Below, piece after piece: positions 25,848 to 34,309 of a stretch of 48,843 nucleotides of DNA. Position 1 is the stretch's first letter; each line of letters begins with the position of its first letter. The position numbers were made by a program, and so were the translations under genes. Under the pieces are notes generated by a model. It was not told the DNA's origin and ran no database searches. It worked only from the letters and a program-made list of their open reading frames with translations. Origin of the DNA: Sphingopyxis sp. RIFCSPHIGHO2_12_FULL_65_19 (GTDB taxonomy: Bacteria > Pseudomonadota > Alphaproteobacteria > Sphingomonadales > Sphingomonadaceae); the NCBI RefSeq assembly GCF_001830555.1, contig NZ_MIAM01000049.1, forward strand, positions 1 through 48,843, written 5' to 3'.

Positions 25848-26806
25848 TGATCGAGGCGGGGGCCTATGATTCGCATGCCCTCCACGGTTTCGCGCACGAC
25901 AGCATCGCGCGCGGATCGAAAAGCTTTGCGCTCGCCAGCCAGCTGTTTGACCGCGAAACGCGCGAACGTGTCTGGCTGCTCTATGCCTGGTGCCGTGCCG
26001 CCGACGATTTGACCGACGGACAGGATCACGGCGGCGCGATGAAGCCGGGGCATGATCCCGCGGCCGCGGTCGCGCATATCCGGACCCAGACCGACCGGGC
26101 TTTTGCCGGCGAGCCGACCGGCGAACCGGCGTTCGACGCGCTGGGACTGCTGCTTACCGAGATTGCGATTCCGCGATCGGTGATCGACGATATCGTGGCG
26201 GGGTTCGATCTGGACGCGCGCGATTGGCGCCCGCGCAGCGAGCAGGACTTGCTGCGCTACAGCTATCATGTCGCGGGTGCGGTCGGGGTCGCGATGGCGC
26301 TGGTGATGGGGGTCGACCCCGCCGACGAAAGGACGCTCGATCGGGCTTCGGACCTTGGCATCGCATTCCAGCTGGCGAACATCGCGCGCGACGTGGCCGA
26401 GGACGCCGCCGCCGACCGATGCTATTTGCCTGTCGAATGGATGGTCGAACTCGACATCCCGCCCGGACAGCATATGCACCCCGCCTTTCGTCCGCGCCTG
26501 TCGGTGATGGCGAAATGGCTTGCCGAAATGGCCGAGGAATATGAGGCGTCGGCGCGATGGGGAGCAAGGCTGCTGCCGCCGCGCAGCCGCTGGGCGGTGC
26601 TCGCCGCGGCGGGGATTTATGGCGACATCGCGCGCGAGGTGCGCGCCCGCGGCGACCATGCCTGGGACCACCGTGCATCCAGTTCGCTTGGCGCCAAGCT
26701 CGGCTGGGTCGCCCGCGCGGGCTGGTCGGTGCTGCGCCGCCCGCCCCAACGAAGGATCAGTCGCGACGGCCTGTGGACGCGCCCGCGCGGCGGCACTGTG
26801 GCGTGA
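25847..26806 (+). CDS. crtB: Phytoene synthase
   Basis: 319 residues. Joins two geranylgeranyl diphosphates to phytoene, the first committed carotenoid step. Typical start HDSIARGSKSFALASQLF, the first Asp motif LLYAWCRAADDLTD, RYSYHVAGAVGVAMALVMGV, and the second Asp motif IARDVAEDAAADRCYLP. The start ATG shares its A with the LOG stop codon; the stop overlaps the GTG of pnuC. Confidence 0.95.
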   Translation: MIEAGAYDSHALHGFAHDSIARGSKSFALASQLFDRETRERVWLLYAWCRAADDLTDGQDHGGAMKPGHDPAAAVAHIRTQTDRAFAGEPTGEPAFDALGLLLTEIAIPRSVIDDIVAGFDLDARDWRPRSEQDLLRYSYHVAGAVGVAMALVMGVDPADERTLDRASDLGIAFQLANIARDVAEDAAADRCYLPVEWMVELDIPPGQHMHPAFRPRLSVMAKWLAEMAEEYEASARWGARLLPPRSRWAVLAAAGIYGDIAREVRARGDHAWDHRASSSLGAKLGWVARAGWSVLRRPPQRRISRDGLWTRPRGGTVA

Positions 26807-27372
26807 GCCATATCGAATGGATCGCGGCGGCGTTCGTCCTGACCAATGTGGCGCTCGTCGCGCTGCGCAGCGTGTGGAACTATCCTTTCGCGCTCATCGC
26901 CGTGACGCTCTACGCTTTCGTCTTTTTTGAAGCGAAGCTCTACAGCGACATGCTCCTCCAGGGGTTTTTCTTTGCGCTCAACCTTTATGGCTGGGCCGCG
27001 TGGATAGGCGCGCGCGATGATGCGGGGGTCCCGGTGCGCTGGATGACGGCGCGGGCGCGCCGCGGCTGGGCCGTGGCGACGATCGCCGCGTGGGCCGGCT
27101 GGAGCTTTGCGATGGACCGCGCCACCGATGCAGTGGCCCCGTGGATCGACGGTGCAATCGCGATGCTTAGCGTCACCGCGCAATGGCTGCTCGCGCGGCG
27201 CCACGTCGAAAGCTGGTTCGTCTGGATTGTCGTCGACCTGATCGCGGTGCCGCTGTTCGCGTCGCGGGGCCTCTATGCCACCAGCGCCGTCTATGTTGTC
27301 CTGCTCGGCCTGTCGATCGACGGGTTGATCCAGTGGCGCCGCGCGGCGGCGACGGGCCGGGTGGCGATATGA
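26803..27372 (+). CDS. pnuC: Nicotinamide riboside transporter, PnuC family
   Basis: 189 residues, GTG start overlapping the crtB stop (GTGA). Seven hydrophobic segments cover most of the chain. Family marks: RSVWNYPFALIAVTLYAFVFFEAKLYSDMLLQGFFFALNLYGW (about 21-63, with the W.YP and Q.FF...YGW substrate motifs) and the late WIVVDLIAVPLF followed by YATSAVYVVLLGLSIDG. PnuC proteins let nicotinamide riboside diffuse across the inner membrane and trap it by phosphorylation, here by the kinase encoded next. Confidence 0.93.
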   Translation: MSHIEWIAAAFVLTNVALVALRSVWNYPFALIAVTLYAFVFFEAKLYSDMLLQGFFFALNLYGWAAWIGARDDAGVPVRWMTARARRGWAVATIAAWAGWSFAMDRATDAVAPWIDGAIAMLSVTAQWLLARRHVESWFVWIVVDLIAVPLFASRGLYATSAVYVVLLGLSIDGLIQWRRAAATGRVAI

Positions 27373-27887
27373 CGCATCATATCTGCCTTCACGGCGCCGA
27401 AAGCACTGGCAAATCGACGCTCGCGCCGCGGCTGGCGCTCCGGCTCGGTGGGCTGGTGGTGCCTGAATATGGGCGCACCTACGCCGAAGCGAATGGGACC
27501 GACCTCGACGAGGTCGACCTGCTCGCCATCTTTGACGGTCATCGGGCGGCAACGCGCGAGGCGCTCGCGCAGCAGCCCGAATGGCTGATATCCGATACCG
27601 ATCCGCTGATGACCCAGGCCTGGGCGATCATGCTGCTCGGTCGCCGCTTGCCCGAAATCGACCTGTGGGACGCGGTCGCCGACCTCTATCTGGTCCCGGC
27701 AATGGACCTGCCATGGCACGAAGATGGCACGCGCCTGTTCGGCAGCGAACTCGCGCGGGCGCAATTCATGGATGTGGCGATCGGCGAACTCGACCGGCGC
27801 GGGCTTCGATGGGCGTGGGTCGAGGGCGAAGGCGACGCGCGGTTGGCGAACGCACTGGCGGCGATCGAGGCCGCGGAGCTTGGCTGA
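27369..27887 (+). CDS. NadR-type ribosylnicotinamide kinase (AAA ATPase)
   Basis: 172 residues. The Walker A motif GAESTGKST at about residues 9-17 and VVPEYGRTYAE, with a later ISDTDPLMTQAWA, match the C-terminal kinase domain of NadR. The repressor and adenylyltransferase domains of full NadR are absent. It should phosphorylate nicotinamide riboside to NMN, trapping what PnuC brings in. The ATG overlaps the pnuC stop (ATGA). Last gene of the carotenoid operon. Confidence 0.88.
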   Translation: MTHHICLHGAESTGKSTLAPRLALRLGGLVVPEYGRTYAEANGTDLDEVDLLAIFDGHRAATREALAQQPEWLISDTDPLMTQAWAIMLLGRRLPEIDLWDAVADLYLVPAMDLPWHEDGTRLFGSELARAQFMDVAIGELDRRGLRWAWVEGEGDARLANALAAIEAAELG

Positions 27888-28135
27888 CCCGATCGGCTTT
27901 ATGGACGAAACTCGGTTTTGGGGTCACGAGCGGGCGTGAAGCGTCGCGCCATGTCCGCGTCCGCAGAGGGCAGGGGAGGGTGTCCGCTTCCCGTCGTGCC
28001 CCCGATCCCCATGCAAGGCCCTCACCCTGCTATCTTGCAGATGCTGTCAAGCGCGCCAGCTTGCTTGACCGAAAGTTTCAGGTTGCTACTGATCTTCGAT
28101 ATAAAGAAATCAACGATTCCGGAGATGATGGCCCG

Positions 28136-29668
28136 ATGCACCCTTCTGTTCATGCTCGCAACAATCCCGACAAAGCAGCGATCATCGTCGCCGAAACGGG
28201 CGAGGTCATCAGCTATGGCGAACTCGATGCCGCCTCGAACCGCGCCGCGCAGCTTTTTCGCGCGCATGGGCTGGGGCATGAGGATGTCGTCGCTTTCATG
28301 CTCGACAACACGCCCCATTATTACGGCCTGACGTGGGGCGCCCAGCGTGCGGGACTGCGTTATGTGTGCATTTCGTCGCGGCTGACGCAGGACGAAACCG
28401 ACTATATCCTCGAAAATTCGGGCGCGCAGATCCTTGTCGTGTCCGCCAGCCTTGCGGGCGCCGCGCAGCAACTCACGACCGGGATCAAACGCTTTGCGAT
28501 GGGCGGCGAGATTGCGGGCTGGGCCAGCTGGGAGGATGCGGTCGCCGCGATGCCGGCGACGCCGGTCGCCGACGAGCGCGCCGGGGTCGACATGCTCTAT
28601 TCGTCGGGCACGACCGGGCGGCCGAAGGGGGTGCGCGTGCCGCTGCCCGAAGAGCCTGCGATCGATGCGATGAACAGTCTGGTCATGCTCGCCTCGGCGG
28701 TGTTCCAGATCAACGCCGACAGCATCTATCTTTCGCCCGCGCCGCTTTACCATGCCGCGCCGCTGCGCTGGTCCATGACGGTCCATCGTTTGGGCGGCAC
28801 CGTCGTGCTGATGAAGAAATTCGATCCCGAGGCGGCACTGTCGCACATCGAAACATATCGCGTAAACTCCAGCCAGTGGGTTCCCACCCATTTCGTGCGG
28901 ATGCTCAAGCTGCCGGGCGACATCCGCACCCGATACGACACGTCATCGCTCAAGGTTGCGATCCACGCTGCGGCGCCGTGCCCGGTGCCGGTCAAGCAGG
29001 CGATGATCGACTGGTGGGGACCGGTGCTGTTTGAATATTATGCGGGGTCGGAAGGCAATGGCATGACCTTCATTTCCAGCCCCGACTGGCTGACGCACAA
29101 GGGCTCGGTCGGCCGTCCTATCCTGGGCACCGTGCATATCATGGGCGAGGATAATGAGACCGAGCTTGGCCCGAACGAGGAAGGCACGGTTTTCTTCGAG
29201 AGCGAAAATGTTTTTGAATATCATGGTGATGATGAAAAAACTGCGTCGAGCCGCAATTCCAAGGGCTGGTCGACGCTGGGCGATGTGGGCAAGCTGGACG
29301 ACGAGGGTTTCCTGTACCTCACCGATCGCAAGAGCTTCATGATCATATCGGGCGGCGTGAATATCTATCCGCAGGAAATCGAGAATCATCTGGTCACCCA
29401 TCCCAAGGTCGCCGACGTCGCGGTCGTCGGCGGGCCGCATGACGAGATGGGCGAAGAAGTGATCGCGGTGATCCAGCCCGCCGACATGGCCGAGGCGGGC
29501 GACGCGCTGCGCGACGAACTGATCGCTTTCGCGCGCGAGAAATTGTCGGGGGTGAAGATCCCGCGCCGCATCGACTTCATGGAAGCGCTGCCGCGCCACG
29601 ACACGGGCAAACTCTACAAGCGCCTGCTGCGCGACCAATATTGGGAAAAGGCGAAGGCGGAGGCCTGA
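28136..29668 (+). CDS. Acyl-CoA synthetase (AMP-forming)
   Basis: 510 residues, start at 28136 with GGAG ten bases upstream. Adenylation domain motifs are complete: LYSSGTTGRPKGV, EYYAGSEGNG, GWSTLGDVGKLDDEGFLYLTDRKSFMIISGGVNIYPQEIE (about 375-415) and the catalytic lysine end LPRHDTGKLYKRLLRD. It lies 248 bp after the nadR gene and opens a group with the isomerase-like and crotonase genes, so it probably feeds CoA esters to that crotonase. Substrate unknown; the sequence resembles sphingomonad long-chain or bile-acid-like ligases. Confidence 0.9.
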   Translation: MHPSVHARNNPDKAAIIVAETGEVISYGELDAASNRAAQLFRAHGLGHEDVVAFMLDNTPHYYGLTWGAQRAGLRYVCISSRLTQDETDYILENSGAQILVVSASLAGAAQQLTTGIKRFAMGGEIAGWASWEDAVAAMPATPVADERAGVDMLYSSGTTGRPKGVRVPLPEEPAIDAMNSLVMLASAVFQINADSIYLSPAPLYHAAPLRWSMTVHRLGGTVVLMKKFDPEAALSHIETYRVNSSQWVPTHFVRMLKLPGDIRTRYDTSSLKVAIHAAAPCPVPVKQAMIDWWGPVLFEYYAGSEGNGMTFISSPDWLTHKGSVGRPILGTVHIMGEDNETELGPNEEGTVFFESENVFEYHGDDEKTASSRNSKGWSTLGDVGKLDDEGFLYLTDRKSFMIISGGVNIYPQEIENHLVTHPKVADVAVVGGPHDEMGEEVIAVIQPADMAEAGDALRDELIAFAREKLSGVKIPRRIDFMEALPRHDTGKLYKRLLRDQYWEKAKAEA

Positions 29669-29672
29669 GGCG

Positions 29673-30281
29673 ATGACCGCGCGCGTCGAATTTTTCTTTG
29701 ACCTTTCCTCGCCCTGGACCTGCCTCGCGTTTCACAATCTGCCGGGCGTGCTGGGAAGAGCGGGCGCGACGGCGATCTATCGACCGATCCTGGTCGGGGG
29801 GGTGTTCAACGCGGTGAACCCCGCCGTCTATGCGGCGCGCGAGCAGGCGGACAACCGGCGGCTTCAACATGGCTGGAAAATACTCAAGGACTGGGCGCGG
29901 CTCGCGCGCGTCCCGATGAACTTCCCTTCGCAATGGCATCCGGCAAAGAGCATCGCCGCGATGCGTTTCTGCTGCGCCCTAGAAGATGATCAGGCGGCGT
30001 TGGCGCGCTTTGCGCGCGCGGCATTTGCGAGCTATTTTGATCGACAGGAAAATCTCGACGATCCTGCCGTGCTCGCGGCGGTCGCCGATGCCGAAGGGCT
30101 CGACGGCGCCGCGCTGGCGGGCGTGGCGGGCAGCGATGCGGTCAAGGCGCGGCTGCGCGCCAATACCGATGAAGTGATCGCGCGTGGCGGCTACGGCTCG
30201 CCGACGATTTTCGTCGATGGCAATGATATGTATTTCGGCAACGACCAGCTCCCGCTCGTCGAGGCCGCATTGAAGCGATAA
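29673..30281 (+). CDS. 2-hydroxychromene-2-carboxylate isomerase-like (DsbA/GST-kappa fold)
   Basis: 202 residues. The start VEFFFDLSSPWTCLAFHNL is the thioredoxin-fold beginning of the HCCA isomerase/GST kappa family, with Ser in the SSPW segment where the glutathione-activating serine lies; GGYGSPTIFVDGNDMYFGNDQLPLVEAAL is the typical C-terminal signature with the cis-proline. Known members isomerise a ring-cleavage intermediate of naphthalene catabolism using glutathione. Four bases separate it from the CoA ligase and 13 from the crotonase. No other naphthalene genes are here, so the real substrate may differ. Confidence 0.88.
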   Translation: MTARVEFFFDLSSPWTCLAFHNLPGVLGRAGATAIYRPILVGGVFNAVNPAVYAAREQADNRRLQHGWKILKDWARLARVPMNFPSQWHPAKSIAAMRFCCALEDDQAALARFARAAFASYFDRQENLDDPAVLAAVADAEGLDGAALAGVAGSDAVKARLRANTDEVIARGGYGSPTIFVDGNDMYFGNDQLPLVEAALKR

Positions 30282-30294
30282 AAGGGACTCATCC

Positions 30295-31098
30295 ATGAAA
30301 GACCGGATTTCGATCAACATGCTCGATGGCGGGATCGCCGATGTGCGGATGATCCGCGCCGACAAGATGAACGCGCTCGACCCCGCGATGTGGGAAGCCT
30401 TGGCCGAAGCGGTGGATGCGTTGAAGGCGATGGCGGGCCTGCGCGTTGTCGTCCTGTCGGGCGAAGGTCGTGCTTTTTGCGCCGGGCTCGACCTCTCCAG
30501 CCTCAGCAATGATCGCGATCCCGGCGCGAGCAGCGCGGGCGGTGGTCTTGCCGACCGGACGAGGGGTATCGCAAACAAAGCCCAATATGCGGCCTGGGGC
30601 TGGCGCGAGCTGCCGGTCCCGGTGATCGCCGCAGTCCACGGCGTCGCCTTTGGCGCGGGCAGCCAGATCATGGCCGCCGCCGACATCCGTATCGTTCATC
30701 CCGACACGCGCATCGCGATCATGGAAATGCGCTGGGGGCTTGTTCCCGATGTAGCGGGCATGGCGCTGTGGCGCACCCAGGTTGCCGACGATGTGCTGCG
30801 CGAGATGATCTATACCAATCGCGAGTTTAATGGATCGGAAGCGAAGCTGCTGGGTTTCGCGACGCATGTGTCCGACGATCCGCTGGCGCGGGCGATGGAA
30901 CTGGCGAGGGTGATCGCCGATAAAAATCCCCATGCGATCCGCGGCGCCAAGCGGCTTTGCAACATGCTGGCCGACGCGAGCGACGCGGACATTCTTCAGG
31001 CCGAAAGCGACGAGCAGATCAAGGTCATCCGCACCCCGAACCAGATGGAAGCGGTGATGGCTGGGATGCAGAAGCGGCGGCCCAATTTCGTGGATTGA
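30295..31098 (+). CDS. Enoyl-CoA hydratase/isomerase family protein (crotonase)
   Basis: 267 residues. Crotonase-fold signatures: ADKMNALDPAMWEAL, the first oxyanion segment VVVLSGEGRAFCAGLDL and the second VIAAVHGVAFGAGSQIMAAADIRI (about 105-128), followed by MRWGLVPDVAGM. One of the two usual catalytic glutamates is present in the EMRWGLVPD segment region (E at the EMR position), while its partner is less clear, so hydratase versus isomerase cannot be decided. AAAGGGA precedes the ATG. Last gene of a run with the CoA ligase and the isomerase-like gene. Confidence 0.9.
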   Translation: MKDRISINMLDGGIADVRMIRADKMNALDPAMWEALAEAVDALKAMAGLRVVVLSGEGRAFCAGLDLSSLSNDRDPGASSAGGGLADRTRGIANKAQYAAWGWRELPVPVIAAVHGVAFGAGSQIMAAADIRIVHPDTRIAIMEMRWGLVPDVAGMALWRTQVADDVLREMIYTNREFNGSEAKLLGFATHVSDDPLARAMELARVIADKNPHAIRGAKRLCNMLADASDADILQAESDEQIKVIRTPNQMEAVMAGMQKRRPNFVD

Positions 31099-31133
31099 AG
31101 ATCGTCCCTGTCGCGAAGCGATGGGGCGGATAA

Positions 31134-31823
31134 TCAAAGCAGCCCCAAAAACCGTGCTGCATTATCCCAGTCGCGCTTGTGCGCGGCGCGGGCTTTTTGC
31201 GCTTCGCTGTCGGCGCCCCAGCGACGCTCCTGATAGAGATCGTCGAGGCTGACCGCCTCCCACAGCGCGTCGGCGTCGAACGCGTTGTCGAGCAACGCAA
31301 GGCCCGCGACGAGCGAGCCGCCGATCGTCACCAGCGGGGTCAGCGCCGTGATTCGCCACTGGTCCTGCCCGAATACTGCCGAGCGCAGCGCCGTCACGGT
31401 CGCTGCGGGTTGATCGACTGGCAGCACACCTTGCGTCAACGCAAACTCGATGCCGTAGCGATCCTCGGCCCAGGCGAGCAGCGGGTTCCACGCCGCCGCC
31501 TGTTCGGCCTGCAACACCGCGTCGCGCGCATCGCGGTAGCAAAAGAGGTCGCTTTCGGCATAGGCAGCGACCGGCGTCGCAAAGGCCGCAAAGTCGGGCG
31601 CGGCCAGGTCGATCGCCGCATTGCTCAGCCCGGTGATCGGCATCGCCGCGGGGGCGATCGTTTCGCCGACCGCGCGCCATTCGGCGGCGATTGCATCGGC
31701 CAACGCCGGGCTGGCTACCGCCAGCGGTGCGCGCTGCGGGGTGCGAACCGGCCGCCCGTCGAGCGCGATGCCCCAGCCGCCGTCGCCCGCGACGACAGCG
31801 ACCTCTTTCCAGAACCGCTTCAC
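31134..31823 (-). CDS. ATP12 chaperone family protein
   Basis: 229 residues. In mitochondria ATP12 protects the F1-ATPase alpha subunit during assembly; alphaproteobacteria carry the related protein. Seen: the N-terminal KRFWKEVAV...WGIALDGRPVRTPQRAPL and the C-terminal AVSLDDLYQERRWGADSEAQKARAAHKRDWDNAARFL, both diagnostic. Start overlaps the stop of the small membrane protein (ATGA), so it is last in an operon crcB-rlu-paiB-membrane protein-ATP12. Confidence 0.93.
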   Translation of the reverse strand: MKRFWKEVAVVAGDGGWGIALDGRPVRTPQRAPLAVASPALADAIAAEWRAVGETIAPAAMPITGLSNAAIDLAAPDFAAFATPVAAYAESDLFCYRDARDAVLQAEQAAAWNPLLAWAEDRYGIEFALTQGVLPVDQPAATVTALRSAVFGQDQWRITALTPLVTIGGSLVAGLALLDNAFDADALWEAVSLDDLYQERRWGADSEAQKARAAHKRDWDNAARFLGLL

Positions 31824-32056
31824 GGATTTTTGGGCGAGCGCCAGCGGCGCGCGAGCAGCAGCGGCATCACCGCGAAATCAAAGGCGCCGACCAGCACAAT
31901 CGCCGCGCCGATCCAGCGGTCGGTCGGTTGGCCCGCAAGTGCAAAGCCGCCGCTGATCAGGATAAAGCCGATCGCCACGAAGGCCGCGCCCATCAGGCGC
32001 ATGATGTTGATCGCGAAAAAGCGTTTTTTGGCGAGGGCGTCGTCGGCCTGGGTCAT
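31820..32056 (-). CDS. Small two-helix membrane protein
   Basis: 78 residues with two hydrophobic helices (about 20-42, AAFVAIGFILISGGFALAG, and 47-67, WIGAAIVLVGAFDFAVMPLLLA), a charged N-terminus and a basic tail. No family is recognised with certainty; similar short proteins precede ATP12 genes in sphingomonads. ATGA overlaps couple it both to paiB upstream and to the ATP12 gene downstream. Confidence 0.8.
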   Translation of the reverse strand: MTQADDALAKKRFFAINIMRLMGAAFVAIGFILISGGFALAGQPTDRWIGAAIVLVGAFDFAVMPLLLARRWRSPKNP

Positions 32057-32673
32057 GCGTCCTTCCTATCGCCGCCAAGGTGGCGCATCAACTGTGCCAG
32101 CGCGCCATGGCCGGTTGCTTCCATGCCCGCGATCACCCGCTCGCGCTCGGCGGCGGATTTATTCTGCGACAGCTTGATCGTCGGGCGCCAGGCGGTGATG
32201 CGCAGCTCGAAGCCAATGATCGCCCCGGTCATCTTGCTGAACAGGGCGGGGTTCATCTTGTCGCGCGTCCACGGCGGGTTCGCGCCGACGCGCGCTTCAT
32301 GGCCGGCCGACAAGGTGTCGAGCTGCTCGACCAGTTCGGCATCGCCAAGGCGCCGCGCGGTGCCCTCGATTTCGATCGCGACATAATTCCACGTCGGCAC
32401 CTGGTCGGGGTCGGCATACCAGCTTGCGCTGACATAGGCGTCGGGGCCCTGGACCACGGCAAGCGCGTTCGCGCCGTCGAGGTGCCGGGTCAGCGCATTG
32501 CCGCGCGCAAGGTGGAACTGGACCGTTGCCGCGTCATCGCTCAGCACGACCGGCGCGTGGGCGACGCGCGGCCCGTCGGGGGTGTCGGCGAAGATCGCGG
32601 CAAAGCCGATCTCGCGCACCAACAATTGGGCGAGGTCGTCCTGCTTGGGACGAAAGACGCTGTTGGGATGCAT
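32053..32673 (-). CDS. PaiB-type FMN-binding protein
   Basis: 206 residues. PaiB proteins bind FMN in a split-barrel fold and were first described as negative regulators in Bacillus. Typical pieces: MHPNSVFRPKQDDLAQLL at the start, VSASWYADPDQVPTWNYVAIEI, ALFSKMTGAIIGFELRI and the ending KLSQNKSAAERERVIAGME. No helix-turn-helix is visible, so a direct DNA-binding role is doubtful. The ATG shares a base with the upstream pseudouridine synthase stop (TGATG). Confidence 0.88.
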   Translation of the reverse strand: MHPNSVFRPKQDDLAQLLVREIGFAAIFADTPDGPRVAHAPVVLSDDAATVQFHLARGNALTRHLDGANALAVVQGPDAYVSASWYADPDQVPTWNYVAIEIEGTARRLGDAELVEQLDTLSAGHEARVGANPPWTRDKMNPALFSKMTGAIIGFELRITAWRPTIKLSQNKSAAERERVIAGMEATGHGALAQLMRHLGGDRKDA

Positions 32674-33887
32674 CAGCCCGCTTTGGGCGGGCGCGCCGGA
32701 TGCTTCCTCGCGCTTGGCTTCTTGTCCGCCGGTTTGCCCGGTTTCGGCTTGGGTTTCGCTTTGGGTTTCGGCTTTCCGACATGGTCGGTCGGCTTGCTCG
32801 TCGCGGTGCGCCCGCGGCGCTCGCCGCGACGGGCCTTACGAATCTGCTTGCTGTGCGCCTTTGCGGCGGCCTTTTCGACCGCTTTGGCAGGCGGACCCTT
32901 GGCGGCATCGTCGATGCCGACGTCCCCCAGCAACCGATCGAAACCCAGCGCGTCGAGGCTCGCGGCGAAATGTTCGGGCACGTCGGCATGAACGTCGATC
33001 GCGCCGCCGTCGGGATGATCAATGCGCAGGCGGCGGCTGTGCAGATGCATCTTGCGGCTGATCGTGCCGGTCAGGAATGCGCCCTTGCCGCCATATTTGC
33101 CGTCGCCGACGATCGGATGCCCGATTGCCGCCATATGGACGCGGAGCTGATGCGTGCGGCCGGTCAGCGGTTGCAGTTCGACCCACGCCGCGCTGTTCCC
33201 CGCACGCTCGATCACGCGATAGCGCGTCTTTGACGCGAGGCCGCTGTCGTGGACATGCATTTTTTCGCCGCCCGATCCCGGCTGCTTGGCGAGCGGCAGG
33301 TCGATTTCGCCCTGCTGGATGTCGGGAACGCCGACGATGATCGCCCAATAGGTCTTGCGCGCGCTGCGATTGGAAAAGCTCTTGGCGAAATAGGCCGCAG
33401 CGCGCGGGGTGCGGGCAATCAGCAGCGCGCCCGACGTATCCTTGTCGAGCCGATGGACAAGCTTGGGGCGTGTCGGGCCATCATATTTCAGCGCATCGAG
33501 CAAGCCGTCGACGTGGCTTTCGGTCTTGGTGCCGCCCTGCGTCGCCAGGCCGGGCAGCTTGTTGAGCACGATCGCGCTGGCATCGCGGTGGATCACCATC
33601 CCGGTTGCCAGTTCGACATCGGCGTCGGTCAGCGGACGGCCCTTGCGGGCCGGGCGAGGCTCGGCCTCGACCGGCGGCGTCGGCATGACGAGTTTCTGCC
33701 CCGCCGCGATGCGGTCCGACACATCGGCCTTTTTGCCGTCGAGTGTCAGCTGCCCCGATCGCGCCCAGCGCGCGAGCAGCGCGTGCGGCGTCCCCTCGCG
33801 ATGGCGTTTGAACCAGCGGTCGAGGCGGATGCCGTCATCTTCCTCGGCGATCGTCGCGCCGTCGAGTTTTGCCTTGGTCTCGCTCAT
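32673..33887 (-). CDS. RluC/RluD-family pseudouridine synthase with basic tail
   Basis: 404 residues. N-terminal S4-type RNA-binding domain (RLDRWFKRH...GQLTLDGKKADVSDRI, about 20-65) and the catalytic domain with KLVHRLDKDTSGALL, whose Asp is the nucleophile, then LQPLTGRTHQLRVHMAAIGHPIVGD. These mark 23S rRNA large-subunit pseudouridine synthases. From about residue 325 a Lys/Pro/Arg-rich, low-complexity tail (KPKPKAKPKPKPGKPADKKP) adds about 80 residues. Start at 33887 is fixed by the ATGA overlap with crcB. Confidence 0.93.
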   Translation of the reverse strand: MSETKAKLDGATIAEEDDGIRLDRWFKRHREGTPHALLARWARSGQLTLDGKKADVSDRIAAGQKLVMPTPPVEAEPRPARKGRPLTDADVELATGMVIHRDASAIVLNKLPGLATQGGTKTESHVDGLLDALKYDGPTRPKLVHRLDKDTSGALLIARTPRAAAYFAKSFSNRSARKTYWAIIVGVPDIQQGEIDLPLAKQPGSGGEKMHVHDSGLASKTRYRVIERAGNSAAWVELQPLTGRTHQLRVHMAAIGHPIVGDGKYGGKGAFLTGTISRKMHLHSRRLRIDHPDGGAIDVHADVPEHFAASLDALGFDRLLGDVGIDDAAKGPPAKAVEKAAAKAHSKQIRKARRGERRGRTATSKPTDHVGKPKPKAKPKPKPGKPADKKPSARKHPARPPKAG

Positions 33888-34264
33888 GCCGGCACCTGCC
33901 GCATGATGAAGAGGCCAAGGCCGCAGGCCATGATCGCGCCGATCACGGACGCGAGGACATAGGCGGCTGCTTGCGCGTTTTGACCGCGTTCGAAAAGCAT
34001 CCAGAATTCCATGCTGAAAGAGGAAAAGGTGGTGAAGCCGCCAAGAACTCCGACACCGATAAACAGGCGCGCAGTCTCCCCGCCATCGCTGCTGCGTGCC
34101 AGCGCGCCGATTAGCAGCCCCATCAAAAGACCCCCGACGATATTGATCGACAGCGTCCACCAAGGGAAGCCGGGACCGAGCCGCGCGAGCATCGCCTGAC
34201 CGACCAGATGGCGGGCCCCGGCGCCGATTGCGCCACCTATCATAACAGGAAACAGGCTGTTCAT
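33884..34264 (-). CDS. crcB: Fluoride channel CrcB/Fluc
   Basis: 126 residues, four membrane helices. Fluc dimers export fluoride. Diagnostic segments: GGAIGAGARHLVGQ, PWWTLSINIVGGLLMGLL (Asn in the pore) and GVGVLGGFTTFSSFSMEFW, with the paired Phe and Thr-Phe-Ser track. First gene of the overlapping operon; no fluoride riboswitch fold was recognised in the 45 bases upstream. Confidence 0.95.
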   Translation of the reverse strand: MNSLFPVMIGGAIGAGARHLVGQAMLARLGPGFPWWTLSINIVGGLLMGLLIGALARSSDGGETARLFIGVGVLGGFTTFSSFSMEFWMLFERGQNAQAAAYVLASVIGAIMACGLGLFIMRQVPA

Positions 34265-34309
34265 GTCGCTCGCCCTAGCCGGAATCGGCGGCGAGGCAAA
34301 GCGCGCGCT

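Noticed and set aside
31106..31125. Hairpin between the crotonase and ATP12 genes as a bidirectional terminator
   Set aside because: Two mismatches in a 9-bp stem and no T tract on either strand.
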